Notes: generated by a model not told the origin, from the sequence alone. A DNA stretch of 64,000 bases from Asticcacaulis currens (GCF_028550395.1 NZ_JAQQKW010000003.1:412823-476822); one strand, 5' to 3'; counted from the stretch's first letter, positions 8,845 to 18,009 are shown. Translations and numbers: made by a program.

Positions 8845-9099
8845 TTAGCGATCAAAACAGCCTTCGCGGATCAGTCCGCTGAGATCATCCGACGGCGGCA
8901 TCAGGCTCAGCCGCCCGTCCGCGTGACGGGTCAGCGGCCCCAGCGCCTGCACGGACCTCAGGTCAGCCTCACTCAGCCCGTCAACCGCCCGGCCCCGTCC
9001 GTCAGATGTCAGACGCAGTTCATAGCCGCCCGGCACGGGTTTCAGATGTGCGCCCGATGTCCTCATCCGTTCGCGCAAGGCGTTGGCCGTGCCCCTCAT
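8845..9099 (-). CDS. Small hypothetical protein coupled to a DnaA-domain protein
   Basis: An 84-residue basic protein, soluble, with no motif I recognise. Its start overlaps the stop of the upstream DnaA-domain-IV gene by four bases (ATGA type), which implies translational coupling and a shared role. The middle (VPGGYELRLTSDGRGRAVDGLS) could be a small beta-rich unit and the C-terminus is helical. Function unknown; partnership with the DNA-binding protein is inferred from the overlap only. Confidence 0.65.
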   Translation of the reverse strand: MRGTANALRERMRTSGAHLKPVPGGYELRLTSDGRGRAVDGLSEADLRSVQALGPLTRHADGRLSLMPPSDDLSGLIREGCFDR

Positions 9100-9512
9100 C
9101 TGGCGGCCCGCCCACCCGACAGGGCCAGTCCCGCCGGTATTTCCTGAAGGCAGGCTTCCAGCCGCTCGATCTGCTCATCCCACTGCCGGTCATCCCGCAG
9201 GTCCTCGATACGGCGGCAGGCGTGGCCCACCGTCGTGCGGTCGCGGCCGAAGGCTGCCCCGATGCGGTAAAGCGGCCATTGCCAGGCGACCGAGATCAGG
9301 TACATGGACAATTGCCGCGCCCGTGCGGTGCGCGCATCTTTGCGATGGGTCGCCCAGATATCGCTAAGCGGTACGCCCGTCACCCCCGACACCAGCCCTA
9401 TCACATATTCGACCGGCGCCGTGTCCGCCTTCGGATCGCGCCCCGTCTCTGCCCCCGCTTCCCTGCTGCGTTTCACCAGATATCCCCTTTCACGAGATTC
9501 AATTGTTGCCAA
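9096..9512 (-). CDS. DnaA domain-IV-like DNA-binding protein
   Basis: A 138-residue protein in which residues about 35-115 match the C-terminal DNA-binding domain of the replication initiator DnaA: a helix with ARQLSMYLISVA, then the signature IGAAFGRDRTTVGHACRRI, close to the DnaA consensus GRDHTTV. The AAA+ ATPase and DnaB-binding domains are absent, so it cannot initiate replication itself. It might bind DnaA boxes and compete with or modulate DnaA, or act as a transcription factor; that is inference. The N-terminal 35 residues are charged and probably disordered. It is coupled to the small downstream gene by a four-base overlap. Confidence 0.8.
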   Translation of the reverse strand: MATIESRERGYLVKRSREAGAETGRDPKADTAPVEYVIGLVSGVTGVPLSDIWATHRKDARTARARQLSMYLISVAWQWPLYRIGAAFGRDRTTVGHACRRIEDLRDDRQWDEQIERLEACLQEIPAGLALSGGRAAR

Positions 9513-9693
9513 TTTGTTCTCATGTTAAGCGCAGGGGATATCGAGAGGATAGTTTTCCTATTTTAAATTAAAACGTGGGAAATTGCGCCTATTTTGGCGT
9601 GGGGCTAGGCGCATCCGGGTAATTTTACGAGCACGAATCCTTGACGCGGATACACGTTCATTCTCTGTCAGAAGGCTCGGCCGGGCGAAAAAA

Positions 9694-10200
9694 TCAAGCG
9701 GCGCGGATGCCGCTGGGGCCGGTCAGGTCGGGCTGTCCGATCAGGGCATCGTGTCCCAGAATCATATCGACGTGCACGCCATCGGACGCCAGAGGCAGTC
9801 GTAGCCAGAACAGGCTCAGCGACTTCGCCCCGCGCCAGGCCATGGAATGCAGACCTACGCCGGGCTTGCGCGAGCGGACCACGAAGGTGAGTTCCTCGGC
9901 CCAGTAACGCGCCTCATCCGGACCATAGATTTCGGTAAAATGCTTGCCGGTGATTTCCATACCGTAGGCCGTGTAAAGGTCGGTCCCGGCCAGACGCTGA
10001 CGGAAACGATCCGGGCTATTGGCCGGATCTTCCGACAGCACATCGATCAGCGAGATGGTCGGCAACAGTTTGCGCACACTGCATGGATCAATGTCCGCAC
10101 GCGAAGGCAGGCGCCCGGGACGGCGCAGGCTCTTCCAGTAGCGGAAGACCTCCTCATGCATGCGCAAAGCGCTCAGCATTTCAGCCGCCATGCCCGTCAT
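9694..10200 (-). CDS. Single-domain PAS protein (PAS_5-like)
   Basis: About 168 residues matching the alphaproteobacterial PAS_5 family: an N-terminal helical lead (MHEEVFRYWKSLRRPGRLPS), then DIDPCSVRKLLPTISLIDVL, and a GTDLYTAYGMEITGKHFTEI core. There is no output domain. Caulobacter MopJ is a single-domain PAS protein that modulates DivJ/DivL signalling, and this could be related, but I cannot confirm orthology. I prefer the ATG at 10200, with AGGA five bases upstream, over a GTG at 10245 with a badly spaced RBS. A TTAACC near-CtrA-box sequence lies upstream at 10285-10300. Confidence 0.75.
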   Translation of the reverse strand: MTGMAAEMLSALRMHEEVFRYWKSLRRPGRLPSRADIDPCSVRKLLPTISLIDVLSEDPANSPDRFRQRLAGTDLYTAYGMEITGKHFTEIYGPDEARYWAEELTFVVRSRKPGVGLHSMAWRGAKSLSLFWLRLPLASDGVHVDMILGHDALIGQPDLTGPSGIRAA

Positions 10201-10245
10201 AACTGTCCTGAAACCACGCCCCGTATACGAATCACCGATGTTCAC

Positions 10246-10627
10246 CTTCTCTTAATCAGCGATTCCTTGGCAAGCAAAAAAGGGTTAACCAGAGATTTAA
10301 ACCCGGTTAGCCACCCCTTCTGTCCACAGATGCAGAGGCAATGCACGCGGCCACAGGGTTTAGACTCCTTTTGTTCTCATAAAGGGCCGTATCTTGTAAA
10401 AAACGGCCTTTATTACCTCCTGAAAAACCCAGAAGAGGCCCAGAGTTCCACGCTCTGTAATATCGGGTACTTTGACGAGTCTTGTGCGGCGGGTCGCGTG
10501 TGGCGATTCTATATTTAGTGCGCCTTCAAAAAGCATGCAGCGGTCTCAGAACTCGCATGTGTGACCCTACACACGCTTACCGCGAGACGATCCCTTAAAA
10601 GATCAGTCTCTTTTAAATCATACCGCT
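10246..10627. other. 380-bp gene-free stretch between PAS gene and mucR
   Basis: No convincing gene. The left part, upstream of the PAS gene, is AT-richer and holds TTAACC at 10285-10290 followed eight bases later by TTAA at 10297-10300, resembling a CtrA-box with irregular spacing. The rest is downstream of mucR and shows no strong terminator. Confidence 0.4.
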
Positions 10628-11083
10628 CTAACGACGGCCAGCCCCCAGCGCGGCACTGCGGCTCGCCCCTTTGGAGGCGGGCTCAGTGGGACCACGCGAT
10701 TGGCCCAATCCCATCTGCCGCGCCAGATCAGAACGCGCCTGCGCATAGCCGGGCGCCACCATTGGATAGTCCTGCGGCAGGTTCCAGCGGGCACGGTACT
10801 CTTCCGGACTCATCTGATAGCGTGCGCGGAGGTGTCGTTTGAGGGATTTGAACCGGAGACCATCTTCCAGACAGACGATATAGTCGCGGGTGATGGATTT
10901 ACGTATCGGCACGGCGGGTTCACGCGCCGGGGCCGCTACGCTTACGCCGCGCGACAGGGCCGACAAGGCACCGTGCACACCCTGAATTAATGCAGGCAGA
11001 TCGGCCGAGGACAGGGAGTTTTGCTCCACGTAGGCCGCGACGATTTCCACGGTTCTGTCCGTGAGGCTGGACCTAACAGTCAT
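10628..11083 (-). CDS. mucR: MucR/Ros family transcriptional regulator
   Basis: A 151-residue zinc-finger-type DNA-binding protein. In Caulobacter, MucR1/2 repress S-phase/CtrA targets together with SciP, so this belongs with the cell-cycle genes in the window. The family core is DYIVCLEDGLRFKSLKRHL followed by RARYQMSPEEYRARWNLP. The second zinc ligand of Ros (Cys in CLECG) is Asp here (CLEDG), a known variant in this family, and the final His is less clear (LRARY rather than LRTHY). The ATG at 11083 has AGGTG upstream. Genomes of this order often have two paralogues; which one this is cannot be told. Confidence 0.9.
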   Translation of the reverse strand: MTVRSSLTDRTVEIVAAYVEQNSLSSADLPALIQGVHGALSALSRGVSVAAPAREPAVPIRKSITRDYIVCLEDGLRFKSLKRHLRARYQMSPEEYRARWNLPQDYPMVAPGYAQARSDLARQMGLGQSRGPTEPASKGASRSAALGAGRR

Positions 11084-11210
11084 GGCACACCTGAAGTGGA
11101 TGGAAGATATAGGTAAAGAAATGCGTTCCGTCCGCTCATAGGAAAGGCTGCATCAAAAAGGGATATGGAATTTCCCTGGGCTTTCGCCGCCCTCGGCGAC
11201 AGACCGTTAG

Positions 11211-12485
11211 CTAGCGCTTCAGATCCTGCGCAAAGGCCAGCATGGCCACGCGTTGCGGCACGGACAGGGCGTCTATTTCCATGGCCTCGCCCTGCGACAG
11301 GGCACGGATCATCATTGGTGTCAGGGCCGAAGACAGCGACCAGTTCCAATAGCGCAGAACCGTTTGGGCCCGGTCCACGGCCAGGGTATCATAGACGACC
11401 AGCACCCGTTCCAGATCGGGGTGCACCTCGCCATCCATTTGGCCCGGACGCCGCAACGCCCTCCACAGATTACGCAGATCGGCCTTTTTAAGCCCCGTTG
11501 CCTTGCACAGAACGGCCAGCCCTTCCCCGCCCCGGTCACGCAGGATCTTGGCCCCCGTCGAAGGCTTGATGCCGGACAGGTAGGCGATTTCCTCCGCGGT
11601 GTGGCGCGACATCCCACTGCGCGCCGCTTCGGCGATGGCGGCTTCGAGACTGGCGAAGGGACTTTTTTTCAGGGCTTCGCGGTTGCGCTGTCGGCGCTCA
11701 ATGAATTGCAGGGCCTTGCGCGCCAGCGGATCGCCCCAGCCTTCGCCCGCGGCCATGGCAAAGACATCGCCGGCGGAATCCTGCATGACCTCGCGATTAA
11801 CCGCAAAGCGGCTAAGTATGACGCGGCGTACATCGGCGTCGGCCCACCAGAACATAACGTAGGCCGAGCTGGGACGCAGTTCGAGACGACGGATAAGAAG
11901 GGGCACTAGATGCGGTGCGTCCTGACTGAGCGACACCGCCACCTCAATCGCGCCTTGCGACAAGGTGGCCGTGCGGTTTTTCAGCAACTGCTCGACCGTC
12001 TCGATATCGCCCGTATCGGTCAGGGCTTCGGCCACCACCGGCCCGATATGTTTACGGCTCGCCAGAAGGCGGCAATGGACCGGGGTCGCCCGGCGGATGC
12101 AATAGAGCAGATCGGTTTCGGCAAGAGACTCGCAATCCTCAATCAGAAAGCGGGCAATCTCCGGGTCATCGGTGATCAGCAGACGCACCAGCGTGTGGGG
12201 CACTTCGCTTAGCTTACTGAGACGGCGGGCCACGCGCAGGCGCTCGCCCTTTTGGGCCTCCCGCAACATTTCCACTAGCAGGTCGGCGGTCACCGCGCGC
12301 TCAAACGCATTGACGCGCGTTTCGGGCAGACAGACCACATCGGCCAGGCGTTTTAGCAGGGTCTGACGCGCAGGAAAAACCTGTTCCGGGACCTCGTCGG
12401 GCCGCGCACTGCCCGCGCCCGGGCCGTCATCGACGGACATATCATCTTCGGGGCCTATGGCATGTGAGTCGGGCGGCGTGCTCAT
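11211..12485 (-). CDS. DUF2336 domain-containing protein
   Basis: A 424-residue soluble, largely helical protein that fits DUF2336, a family of alphaproteobacterial proteins with HEAT-like repeats and no known function. The first 45 residues are acidic and probably disordered. Repeat-like helices begin at RQTLLKRLADVVCLP, and VPHTLVRLLITDDPEIARFL is the characteristic block near residue 95. No catalytic motif. It lies downstream of cysK, separated by a strong hairpin, and ends before mucR on the same strand. Confidence 0.8.
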   Translation of the reverse strand: MSTPPDSHAIGPEDDMSVDDGPGAGSARPDEVPEQVFPARQTLLKRLADVVCLPETRVNAFERAVTADLLVEMLREAQKGERLRVARRLSKLSEVPHTLVRLLITDDPEIARFLIEDCESLAETDLLYCIRRATPVHCRLLASRKHIGPVVAEALTDTGDIETVEQLLKNRTATLSQGAIEVAVSLSQDAPHLVPLLIRRLELRPSSAYVMFWWADADVRRVILSRFAVNREVMQDSAGDVFAMAAGEGWGDPLARKALQFIERRQRNREALKKSPFASLEAAIAEAARSGMSRHTAEEIAYLSGIKPSTGAKILRDRGGEGLAVLCKATGLKKADLRNLWRALRRPGQMDGEVHPDLERVLVVYDTLAVDRAQTVLRYWNWSLSSALTPMMIRALSQGEAMEIDALSVPQRVAMLAFAQDLKR

Positions 12486-12550
12486 GAGGGCACTATGCCT
12501 AGCGAGATATTAAAAGAGGTTAAAGCCGGCCCCGAACGCCTCTTTAGTCG

Positions 12551-12578
12551 GCCGCTCCCCTACAATCAGGGGAGCGGC
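12551..12578 (-). terminator. Strong hairpin between cysK and the DUF2336 gene
   Basis: A perfect 11-bp stem, GCCGCTCCCCT paired with AGGGGAGCGGC, and a six-base loop. It starts seven bases past the cysK stop and probably ends or attenuates that transcript. On the minus strand no clear T-tract follows, so rho-independent termination is only likely. Confidence 0.55.
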
Positions 12579-12584
12579 TTGATT

Positions 12585-13571
12585 TTAAAGTCCGTCGAAC
12601 AAAGCGGTCGAGAGATAGCGCTCGGCAAAGGACGGAATGATGACCACAATGGTCTTACCCGCATAGGCGTCCTGGGACGCAAGACGGAAGGCGGCCTTCA
12701 GCGCCGCGCCAGACGAAATGCCGACCGGCAAGCCTTCCAGCTGGGCCGCTTGACGCGCCGTGGCGAAGGCGTCGTCGTTCGACACCTTCTCGACCTTGTC
12801 AATGACGCCCTTATCGAGAATGCCCGGTACGAAGCCCGCGCCAATACCCTGGATCTTGTGCGGGCCGGGCTCACCGCCCGACAGGACGGGCGAGGCTTCG
12901 GGCTCGACGGCCACCACTTCGACCGAGGCCTTCTTTTCCTTCAGTACCTGACCGATACCGGTGATCGATCCGCCGGTCCCGACGCCCGAGATCAGCACAT
13001 CTACCGCGCCCTCGGTATCGTTCCAGATTTCCTCAGCGGTGGAAATGCGATGGATTTGCGGGTTGGCGGCGTTTTCGAACTGCTGCGGCATGACCGCGCC
13101 CGGGGTGGCCGCAACCAGTTCCTGCGCGCGATTGACGGCTCCGCGCATCCCCTTCTCCGCCGGGGTCAGCTCAAGGCGCGCTCCCAGAAGGGCCAGCATC
13201 TTGCGGCGTTCCAGCGACATGGATTCCGGCATGACGAGGATCAGCTCATAACCCTTTTGCGCGGCGACAAAAGCCAGCGCGATACCCGTATTACCGGACG
13301 TCGGCTCGATAATGACGCCGCCGGGCTTCAACTGGCCCGTAGCTTCCAGCGCTTCGACCATGGCCACGCCGATGCGGTCCTTGACCGAGGCCAGAGGATT
13401 GAAAAATTCCAGCTTGGCCAGAACCGTTGCCTTGGCGCCGTATTCGGCCGACAGGCGCGGCAACTTCACCAGCGGCGTGTCGCCAATCGTGTCGAGGATC
13501 GATTCGAATACCTTGCCGCGGCCTTTGCGGGCAAAACGCGGGGCTGTTGATTGCGGTTGCGTGTCGGGCAT
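12585..13571 (-). CDS. cysK: Cysteine synthase A (O-acetylserine sulfhydrylase)
   Basis: A PLP enzyme that makes L-cysteine from O-acetylserine and sulfide; 328 residues, a normal family length. The PLP lysine is in NPLASVKDRIG (Lys64), the substrate loop is EPTSGNTGIALA, and the phosphate-binding glycine loop is GVGTGGSITGIG. Two catalytic blocks match CysK better than cystathionine beta-synthase, and there are no CBS domains. The ATG at 13571 is preceded by GGAGG. A monocistronic transcript is likely given the hairpin downstream. Confidence 0.95.
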   Translation of the reverse strand: MPDTQPQSTAPRFARKGRGKVFESILDTIGDTPLVKLPRLSAEYGAKATVLAKLEFFNPLASVKDRIGVAMVEALEATGQLKPGGVIIEPTSGNTGIALAFVAAQKGYELILVMPESMSLERRKMLALLGARLELTPAEKGMRGAVNRAQELVAATPGAVMPQQFENAANPQIHRISTAEEIWNDTEGAVDVLISGVGTGGSITGIGQVLKEKKASVEVVAVEPEASPVLSGGEPGPHKIQGIGAGFVPGILDKGVIDKVEKVSNDDAFATARQAAQLEGLPVGISSGAALKAAFRLASQDAYAGKTIVVIIPSFAERYLSTALFDGL

Positions 13572-13868
13572 TGGGAAACCTCCGTAACAGGTTCGATGAA
13601 TAGGGCCTGGCGTCCCGCATGGGCTGACCGGCACGGCGAGCGGGCACCAAAAACAGGTGTCCAGCCCTATAGGATATGGGTTCGCATGGCCATGGCCGCG
13701 ACGTGCAGCATCGCCATCGACTGCGAATTTTAGCGATTATAGCCGCAAGGGTGTTCCCTGATAAGGCAAATCACCTCACACATGGCGCGATCAGAACTAA
13801 ACTGCCTGGTTCGAAGCCGGGTCTAAATCCACATCGGTTCGCCGATCCCACTGCAGAGACTGAAGACC

Positions 13869-14573
13869 ATGGACGACCTCTCGCTGGCCACACCTGAACA
13901 GGGTTCCGAAACCGAGGCCAAATCCCCCGCGCACGCCCTGCCCAACCCGCATGAACTGGCGACGCAACTGGTCGCCAAGCTGTGCCACGACTTTATTTCG
14001 CCGACCGGGGCCATTATTTCGGGCCTTGACCTGCTCAGCGACCCGTCGGCGCAGGACATGCGCGACGATGCGGTCAACCTGATCCAAACCTCAGCGACCA
14101 AGCTGGTCACGCTGGTGCACTTCGCCCGCGTGGCCTTCGGGGCGGCGACCTCGGCCGAAGCCTTTTCGGCCAAGGAGTTGAACAATACCCTGTCCGATGT
14201 CTTTTCGACTATGCGCGCCACGCTGGATTTCGACGTGGCCGACGATATCGTGTTTGAAAAGCCGGCGGCCCGAGCTCTGATGAATCTTGGCTATATTGCC
14301 GGTAACGCTTTGCCGACCGGGGGCACAGCGACCATACGCCGCGAAGACAGCGATGAGGCCATCACCCTGAAGGCGCAGTCCAACGGGCCGCGCGCCCGCC
14401 TGAAGCCCGAAGCGGTCGAGGGCCTGAACGGTCAGCCGCTGTCGGACGGCCTTAGCGGGCAATGGATTCAGCCCTACTGGCTGTACAGTGTGGTCCAAGA
14501 GGCCGGCGGCACGCTGGAGGTCAATCTGGCACCCGATTCACTAAGCATTAAGATCGTTCTTCCGAAAAAATAA
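13869..14573 (+). CDS. chpT: Histidine phosphotransferase ChpT
   Basis: ChpT relays phosphate from the hybrid kinase CckA to CtrA and CpdR, the central step of the Caulobacter cell-cycle phosphorelay. The 234-residue protein has the phospho-acceptor histidine in KLCHDFISPTGAIISGLDLL (His40), then DPSAQDMRDDAVNLI and a degenerate ATPase-like C-terminal fold with NGPRARLKPEAVEGL, as in known ChpT. It has no ATP-binding N/G boxes, as expected. It stands directly upstream of cheA with a gap of about 126 bp, so cotranscription with the chemotaxis genes is possible. The N-terminus is about 15 residues longer than my memory of the Caulobacter protein. Confidence 0.93.
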   Translation: MDDLSLATPEQGSETEAKSPAHALPNPHELATQLVAKLCHDFISPTGAIISGLDLLSDPSAQDMRDDAVNLIQTSATKLVTLVHFARVAFGAATSAEAFSAKELNNTLSDVFSTMRATLDFDVADDIVFEKPAARALMNLGYIAGNALPTGGTATIRREDSDEAITLKAQSNGPRARLKPEAVEGLNGQPLSDGLSGQWIQPYWLYSVVQEAGGTLEVNLAPDSLSIKIVLPKK

Positions 14574-14699
14574 CAAAGTTCACGTTTCCAGCCCGTTCTG
14601 CAAACACTCCTTTAACCAAACCATCTGATGATGGGCGGTCAAAGGTCCGACCCACGCCCTCGATTCCGGGTCGGCCATAGTGTTCTGACGGGGTGTAAA

Positions 14700-17102
14700 G
14701 TGGACGATCTGATTGCGGAATTCCTGACCGAGACGGCCGAAAGCCTTGAGGTGGTCGATAGTGAACTGGTCAAGTTCGAGGCTAACCCCAACGAACGAAA
14801 AACGCTCGATAATATTTTCCGGCTTGTGCACACCATCAAAGGCACCTGCGGGTTTCTGGGCTTGGGCCGTCTCGAAGCGGTCGCCCACGCAGGTGAAACC
14901 CTGCTGGGCCGCTTCCGCGATGGCAAGCTGGAGGTCACGCCGACGGCGGTGACGCTGGTTCTGCACTCCATCGACCGCATCAAGCTGATCCTTAACGGTC
15001 TGGAGCAGACCGGCAATGAGCCCGACGGCGATGATCAGGACCTGATCTCGCAACTGGAAGCCATGGCCGAGGGCCGCGAGGTCGCTATCGAGACCGTTCA
15101 GGCGGTTCAGGTGCCCGACCGCCCGATCAATGCCGACATCCCCGAAGTGGTGATCGCCGAGACCAAGCCGGAGCTGGATCGCCCGCTGCGTCCGGGTGAG
15201 GTTTCGCTTGATGAACTGGAAGCCGCCTTCCTGGCCGCCGAGGCCCCCGACTGGATGAGTGATCCGGAGCCGGAACCTGCGGTCGAAGCCCAGGCCGAAG
15301 CACCCAAGGCGGAAGCGAAGCCCGAACCCAAGGTCGAAGTCCCCGTCACCGCTGCGCCGAAGGCTGAGCCGGTCGAAGCGCCGTCCGGTGCCCTCGCCGC
15401 CGCGCTGGGTGAAGAAAACGGCGGTATCGCCACCACCCAGTCGATCCGTGTCTCGGTCGATGTGCTGGAAGGGCTAATGACCCTCGTGTCGGAAATGGTT
15501 CTGACCCGCAATCAGCTTCTGCAAATTTCGCGTAACCGCGAAGACTCCGCCTTCGCCACTCCGCTGCAACGCCTGTCCACCCTGACCGGCGAATTGCAGG
15601 ACAGCGTGATGAAGACCCGCATGCAGCCCATCGGCGCGGCGTGGAAAAAGCTGCCCCGTCTGGTGCGCGATCTGTCGCACGAACTGGGCAAGAAGATCGA
15701 CCTGATCATGGAAGGCGAAGGCACAGAACTGGACCGTCAGGTTCTGGAACTGATTCGCGACCCGCTGACCCACATGGTCCGCAACTCGGCCGACCACGGT
15801 TTGGAGCCGACCGAGGAGCGCATCGCGCTGGGCAAGCCCGCCAATGGTCAGGTGAAGCTGGCGGCCTTCCATGAAGGCGGCTACATCGTCATCCGCATTT
15901 CTGACAATGGCCGCGGCCTGAACACCGCCCGCATCCGTGAAAAGATCGTCGAAAAGGGTCTGGCCACCCGCGCCGAAGTCGAAGGCATGAGCGATCAGCA
16001 GATCCATCGCTACATCTTCGCGCCGGGCTTCTCGACGGCGGCCAAGGTCACCAACCTGTCCGGCCGCGGCGTCGGCATGGACGTGGTGCGCACCAATATC
16101 GAGCAGATCGGCGGTCAGATCGACCTCAACTCGATCGCCGGTCAGGGCACGACCTTCACCATCAAGATCCCGCTAACGCTCGCCATCGTTTCCGCACTGA
16201 TCGTCGGTGCGGGCGGCCAGAAGTTCGCCGTACCGCAAACCTCGGTTATGGAACTGGTCCGCACCGGTACCAATGCCGAGCACAAGATCGAAAAGATCAA
16301 CGATGCCCTCGTCTTGCGCCTGCGCGACAAGCTGCTGCCTCTGGTCCAGCTTGGCCCGACACTGCAACTTGAAACCGCGACCGAAGAGAACGCCACCTTC
16401 GTCATGGTCATCCAGGTCGGTGAGCGCCGCTACGGACTGGTCGTCAACGACGTTCTCGACACAGAAGAAATCGTCGTCAAGCCGCTGGCCTCCATTCTGC
16501 GAGACGTCGATCTGTTCTCCGGCGCGACCATTCTGGGCGACGGCTCGGTGGTGCTGATCCTTGACCCGAACGCCCTGTCCGAGCGCGCTGGCAACATGCT
16601 GGAAGAAAAGGTCGAAGACGGGGCCGAAGACGCCATCGCCGAAAGCGCGCTGGGCCAGAAGGTGGCCATGCTGCTGTTCCGTGCGGGCGGCGGTGCGCCG
16701 AAGGCGGTCGAACTGGAGCATATCACACGCCTCGAACACATCGAGTCGGACAAGATCGAACGCATGGATGGCCGCGCCGCGCTCCAATATCGCGGCAAGC
16801 TGATGCCGATCCTTAATGTCGCCGACGCTTACGGCTTCAAGGAGCAGGACATCCAGCCGCTTCTGGTCTTCACCGGCGAAGGCTACGCCATGGCGCTGGC
16901 GGTCGATGAGATCGTCGATGTGGTCGAAGACTTCCTCAATATCGAACTGTCGCCGGATCGTCCGGGGGTACGCGGCACGGCCGTCATTACCGGTCGCGCC
17001 TGCGAAATCCTCGACGTCGATCACTACCTGCTGCGCGGTCTGGCCGAACACGCCCGCCGTCAACACCCGTCCGCCCAAGACCTTATCACCGAAGCTGCCT
17101 GA
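14700..17102 (+). CDS. cheA: Chemotaxis histidine kinase CheA
   Basis: The central kinase of the chemoreceptor array; it phosphorylates CheY and CheB. About 800 residues in order: P1/Hpt with RLVHTIKGTCGFLG (His44); a long Ala/Glu/Pro/Lys linker (about 150-250) in place of a clear P2; dimerisation P3; the HATPase P4 with the NSADHGLE N-box, SDNGRGLN and GRGVGMDVV; and P5. Beyond the first CheW-like P5 there appears to be a second CheW-like region (about 660-790). The likely start is the GTG at 14700, giving MDDLIAEFLTETAE, the normal N-terminus; an upstream ATG at 14628 adds 24 unlikely residues. It leads the cheA-W-Y-B-R operon. Confidence 0.95.
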   Translation: MDDLIAEFLTETAESLEVVDSELVKFEANPNERKTLDNIFRLVHTIKGTCGFLGLGRLEAVAHAGETLLGRFRDGKLEVTPTAVTLVLHSIDRIKLILNGLEQTGNEPDGDDQDLISQLEAMAEGREVAIETVQAVQVPDRPINADIPEVVIAETKPELDRPLRPGEVSLDELEAAFLAAEAPDWMSDPEPEPAVEAQAEAPKAEAKPEPKVEVPVTAAPKAEPVEAPSGALAAALGEENGGIATTQSIRVSVDVLEGLMTLVSEMVLTRNQLLQISRNREDSAFATPLQRLSTLTGELQDSVMKTRMQPIGAAWKKLPRLVRDLSHELGKKIDLIMEGEGTELDRQVLELIRDPLTHMVRNSADHGLEPTEERIALGKPANGQVKLAAFHEGGYIVIRISDNGRGLNTARIREKIVEKGLATRAEVEGMSDQQIHRYIFAPGFSTAAKVTNLSGRGVGMDVVRTNIEQIGGQIDLNSIAGQGTTFTIKIPLTLAIVSALIVGAGGQKFAVPQTSVMELVRTGTNAEHKIEKINDALVLRLRDKLLPLVQLGPTLQLETATEENATFVMVIQVGERRYGLVVNDVLDTEEIVVKPLASILRDVDLFSGATILGDGSVVLILDPNALSERAGNMLEEKVEDGAEDAIAESALGQKVAMLLFRAGGGAPKAVELEHITRLEHIESDKIERMDGRAALQYRGKLMPILNVADAYGFKEQDIQPLLVFTGEGYAMALAVDEIVDVVEDFLNIELSPDRPGVRGTAVITGRACEILDVDHYLLRGLAEHARRQHPSAQDLITEAA

Positions 17103-17110
17103 GGTTCATA

Positions 17111-17554
17111 ATGAGTATCCGTGATTACGTGACCCTGCGTGTCGGTGGCCAGTTGTTTGGCGTCGATGCCGCCCGCGTCCATGATGTTTTCCATCCGCGC
17201 GGCCTGACCCCGGTGCCTTTGTCGCGCACCGAAATCGCTGGCGTGCTGAACCTGCGGGGCCGCATCGTGACCGCCGTCTGCGCCCGCCGTCGTCTGGGCC
17301 TTGGGCCGCGTCCGGCCGATGCGCCGGAGCCGCTGGCCATCGGCCTCGAAGTTCATGGGGACTCCTACGGTCTGGTCATCGACTCCGTCGATGAGGTGCT
17401 GAAGCTGGACGATGAGAAATTTCACGCCCCGCCGGGCAACCTGCCGCCGCGCTGGGCAGAAATTATCGTCGGCGTTTATCAATTGGAAAAGGAACTTCTG
17501 ATAGTTCTGGACCCGCACACCCTTCTGGACGCTGCCCACCTCAAGGCCGCTTAA
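17111..17554 (+). CDS. cheW: Chemotaxis coupling protein CheW
   Basis: The 147-residue adaptor that links chemoreceptors to CheA. It is a single CheW domain: YVTLRVGGQLFGVDAARV at the start, GVLNLRGRIVTAVCARRRLG in the middle (the RG(R/x)I motif that contacts receptor and CheA P5), and DSVDEVLKL towards the end. Full length. It begins eight bases after the cheA stop, so it is clearly in the same operon. Confidence 0.94.
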   Translation: MSIRDYVTLRVGGQLFGVDAARVHDVFHPRGLTPVPLSRTEIAGVLNLRGRIVTAVCARRRLGLGPRPADAPEPLAIGLEVHGDSYGLVIDSVDEVLKLDDEKFHAPPGNLPPRWAEIIVGVYQLEKELLIVLDPHTLLDAAHLKAA

Positions 17555-17560
17555 AGTTTG

Positions 17561-17608
17561 GCGCGCGATTGAATCCGAAAACCGGTGCCCACTTTTCGGA
17601 TTGCGCTT
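17561..17608. repeat. REP-like intergenic element, copy B
   Basis: About 48 bp, GCGCGATTGAATCCGAAAACC then GGTGCCCACTTTTCGGATTGCGC. The arms ATCCGAAAA and TTTTCGGAT pair over a short spacer, so it can fold as a hairpin. It lies in the cheW-cheY gap inside the operon. Same family as 7556-7603 and 49368-49415. Confidence 0.6.
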
Positions 17609-17629
17609 ACGGGCTCAGGAAAAAGCGAT

Positions 17630-17995
17630 ATGAAAACCTGCCTCGTCGTCGATGACAGCCGCGTTATCCGCAAGGTGGCGCGCCGCATTCTGGAAAACCT
17701 CCAGTTTGAAGTGGCTGAGGCCAATGACGGTCTGGAAGCCCTCAATTACTGCAAGTCCTCCATGCCTAACGCCATCCTGCTCGACTGGAACATGCCGGTC
17801 ATGGATGGCATCACCTTCCTGCGTCAGTTGCGCAAGGAAGAAGGCGGTACGGCCCCGGTCGTAGTCTTCTGCACCACGGAAAACGATCTGGCGCATATTA
17901 CCGAGGCCCTGACCGAAGGCGCTTCAGAATACATCATGAAGCCCTTTGACGGGGAAATCCTCGAAGCCAAGTTTTCCGAAGTCGGCCTAATCTAA
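17630..17995 (+). CDS. cheY: Chemotaxis response regulator CheY
   Basis: A single receiver domain of 121 residues. Phosphorylated CheY-type proteins bind the flagellar switch (FliM) or other targets. Visible residues are the acidic pair DD in VVDDSRV, phospho-acceptor Asp52 in LLDWNMPVMDG, the conserved Thr in FCTTEND and Lys in YIMKPFD. The ATG at 17630 has AGGAAAAAG upstream. A REP-like repeat separates it from cheW, but it is still inside the che operon. Caulobacter has several CheY paralogues, and this is the one encoded with cheA. Confidence 0.92.
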   Translation: MKTCLVVDDSRVIRKVARRILENLQFEVAEANDGLEALNYCKSSMPNAILLDWNMPVMDGITFLRQLRKEEGGTAPVVVFCTTENDLAHITEALTEGASEYIMKPFDGEILEAKFSEVGLI

Positions 17996-18009
17996 GGTTT
18001 TGTCAGCGT

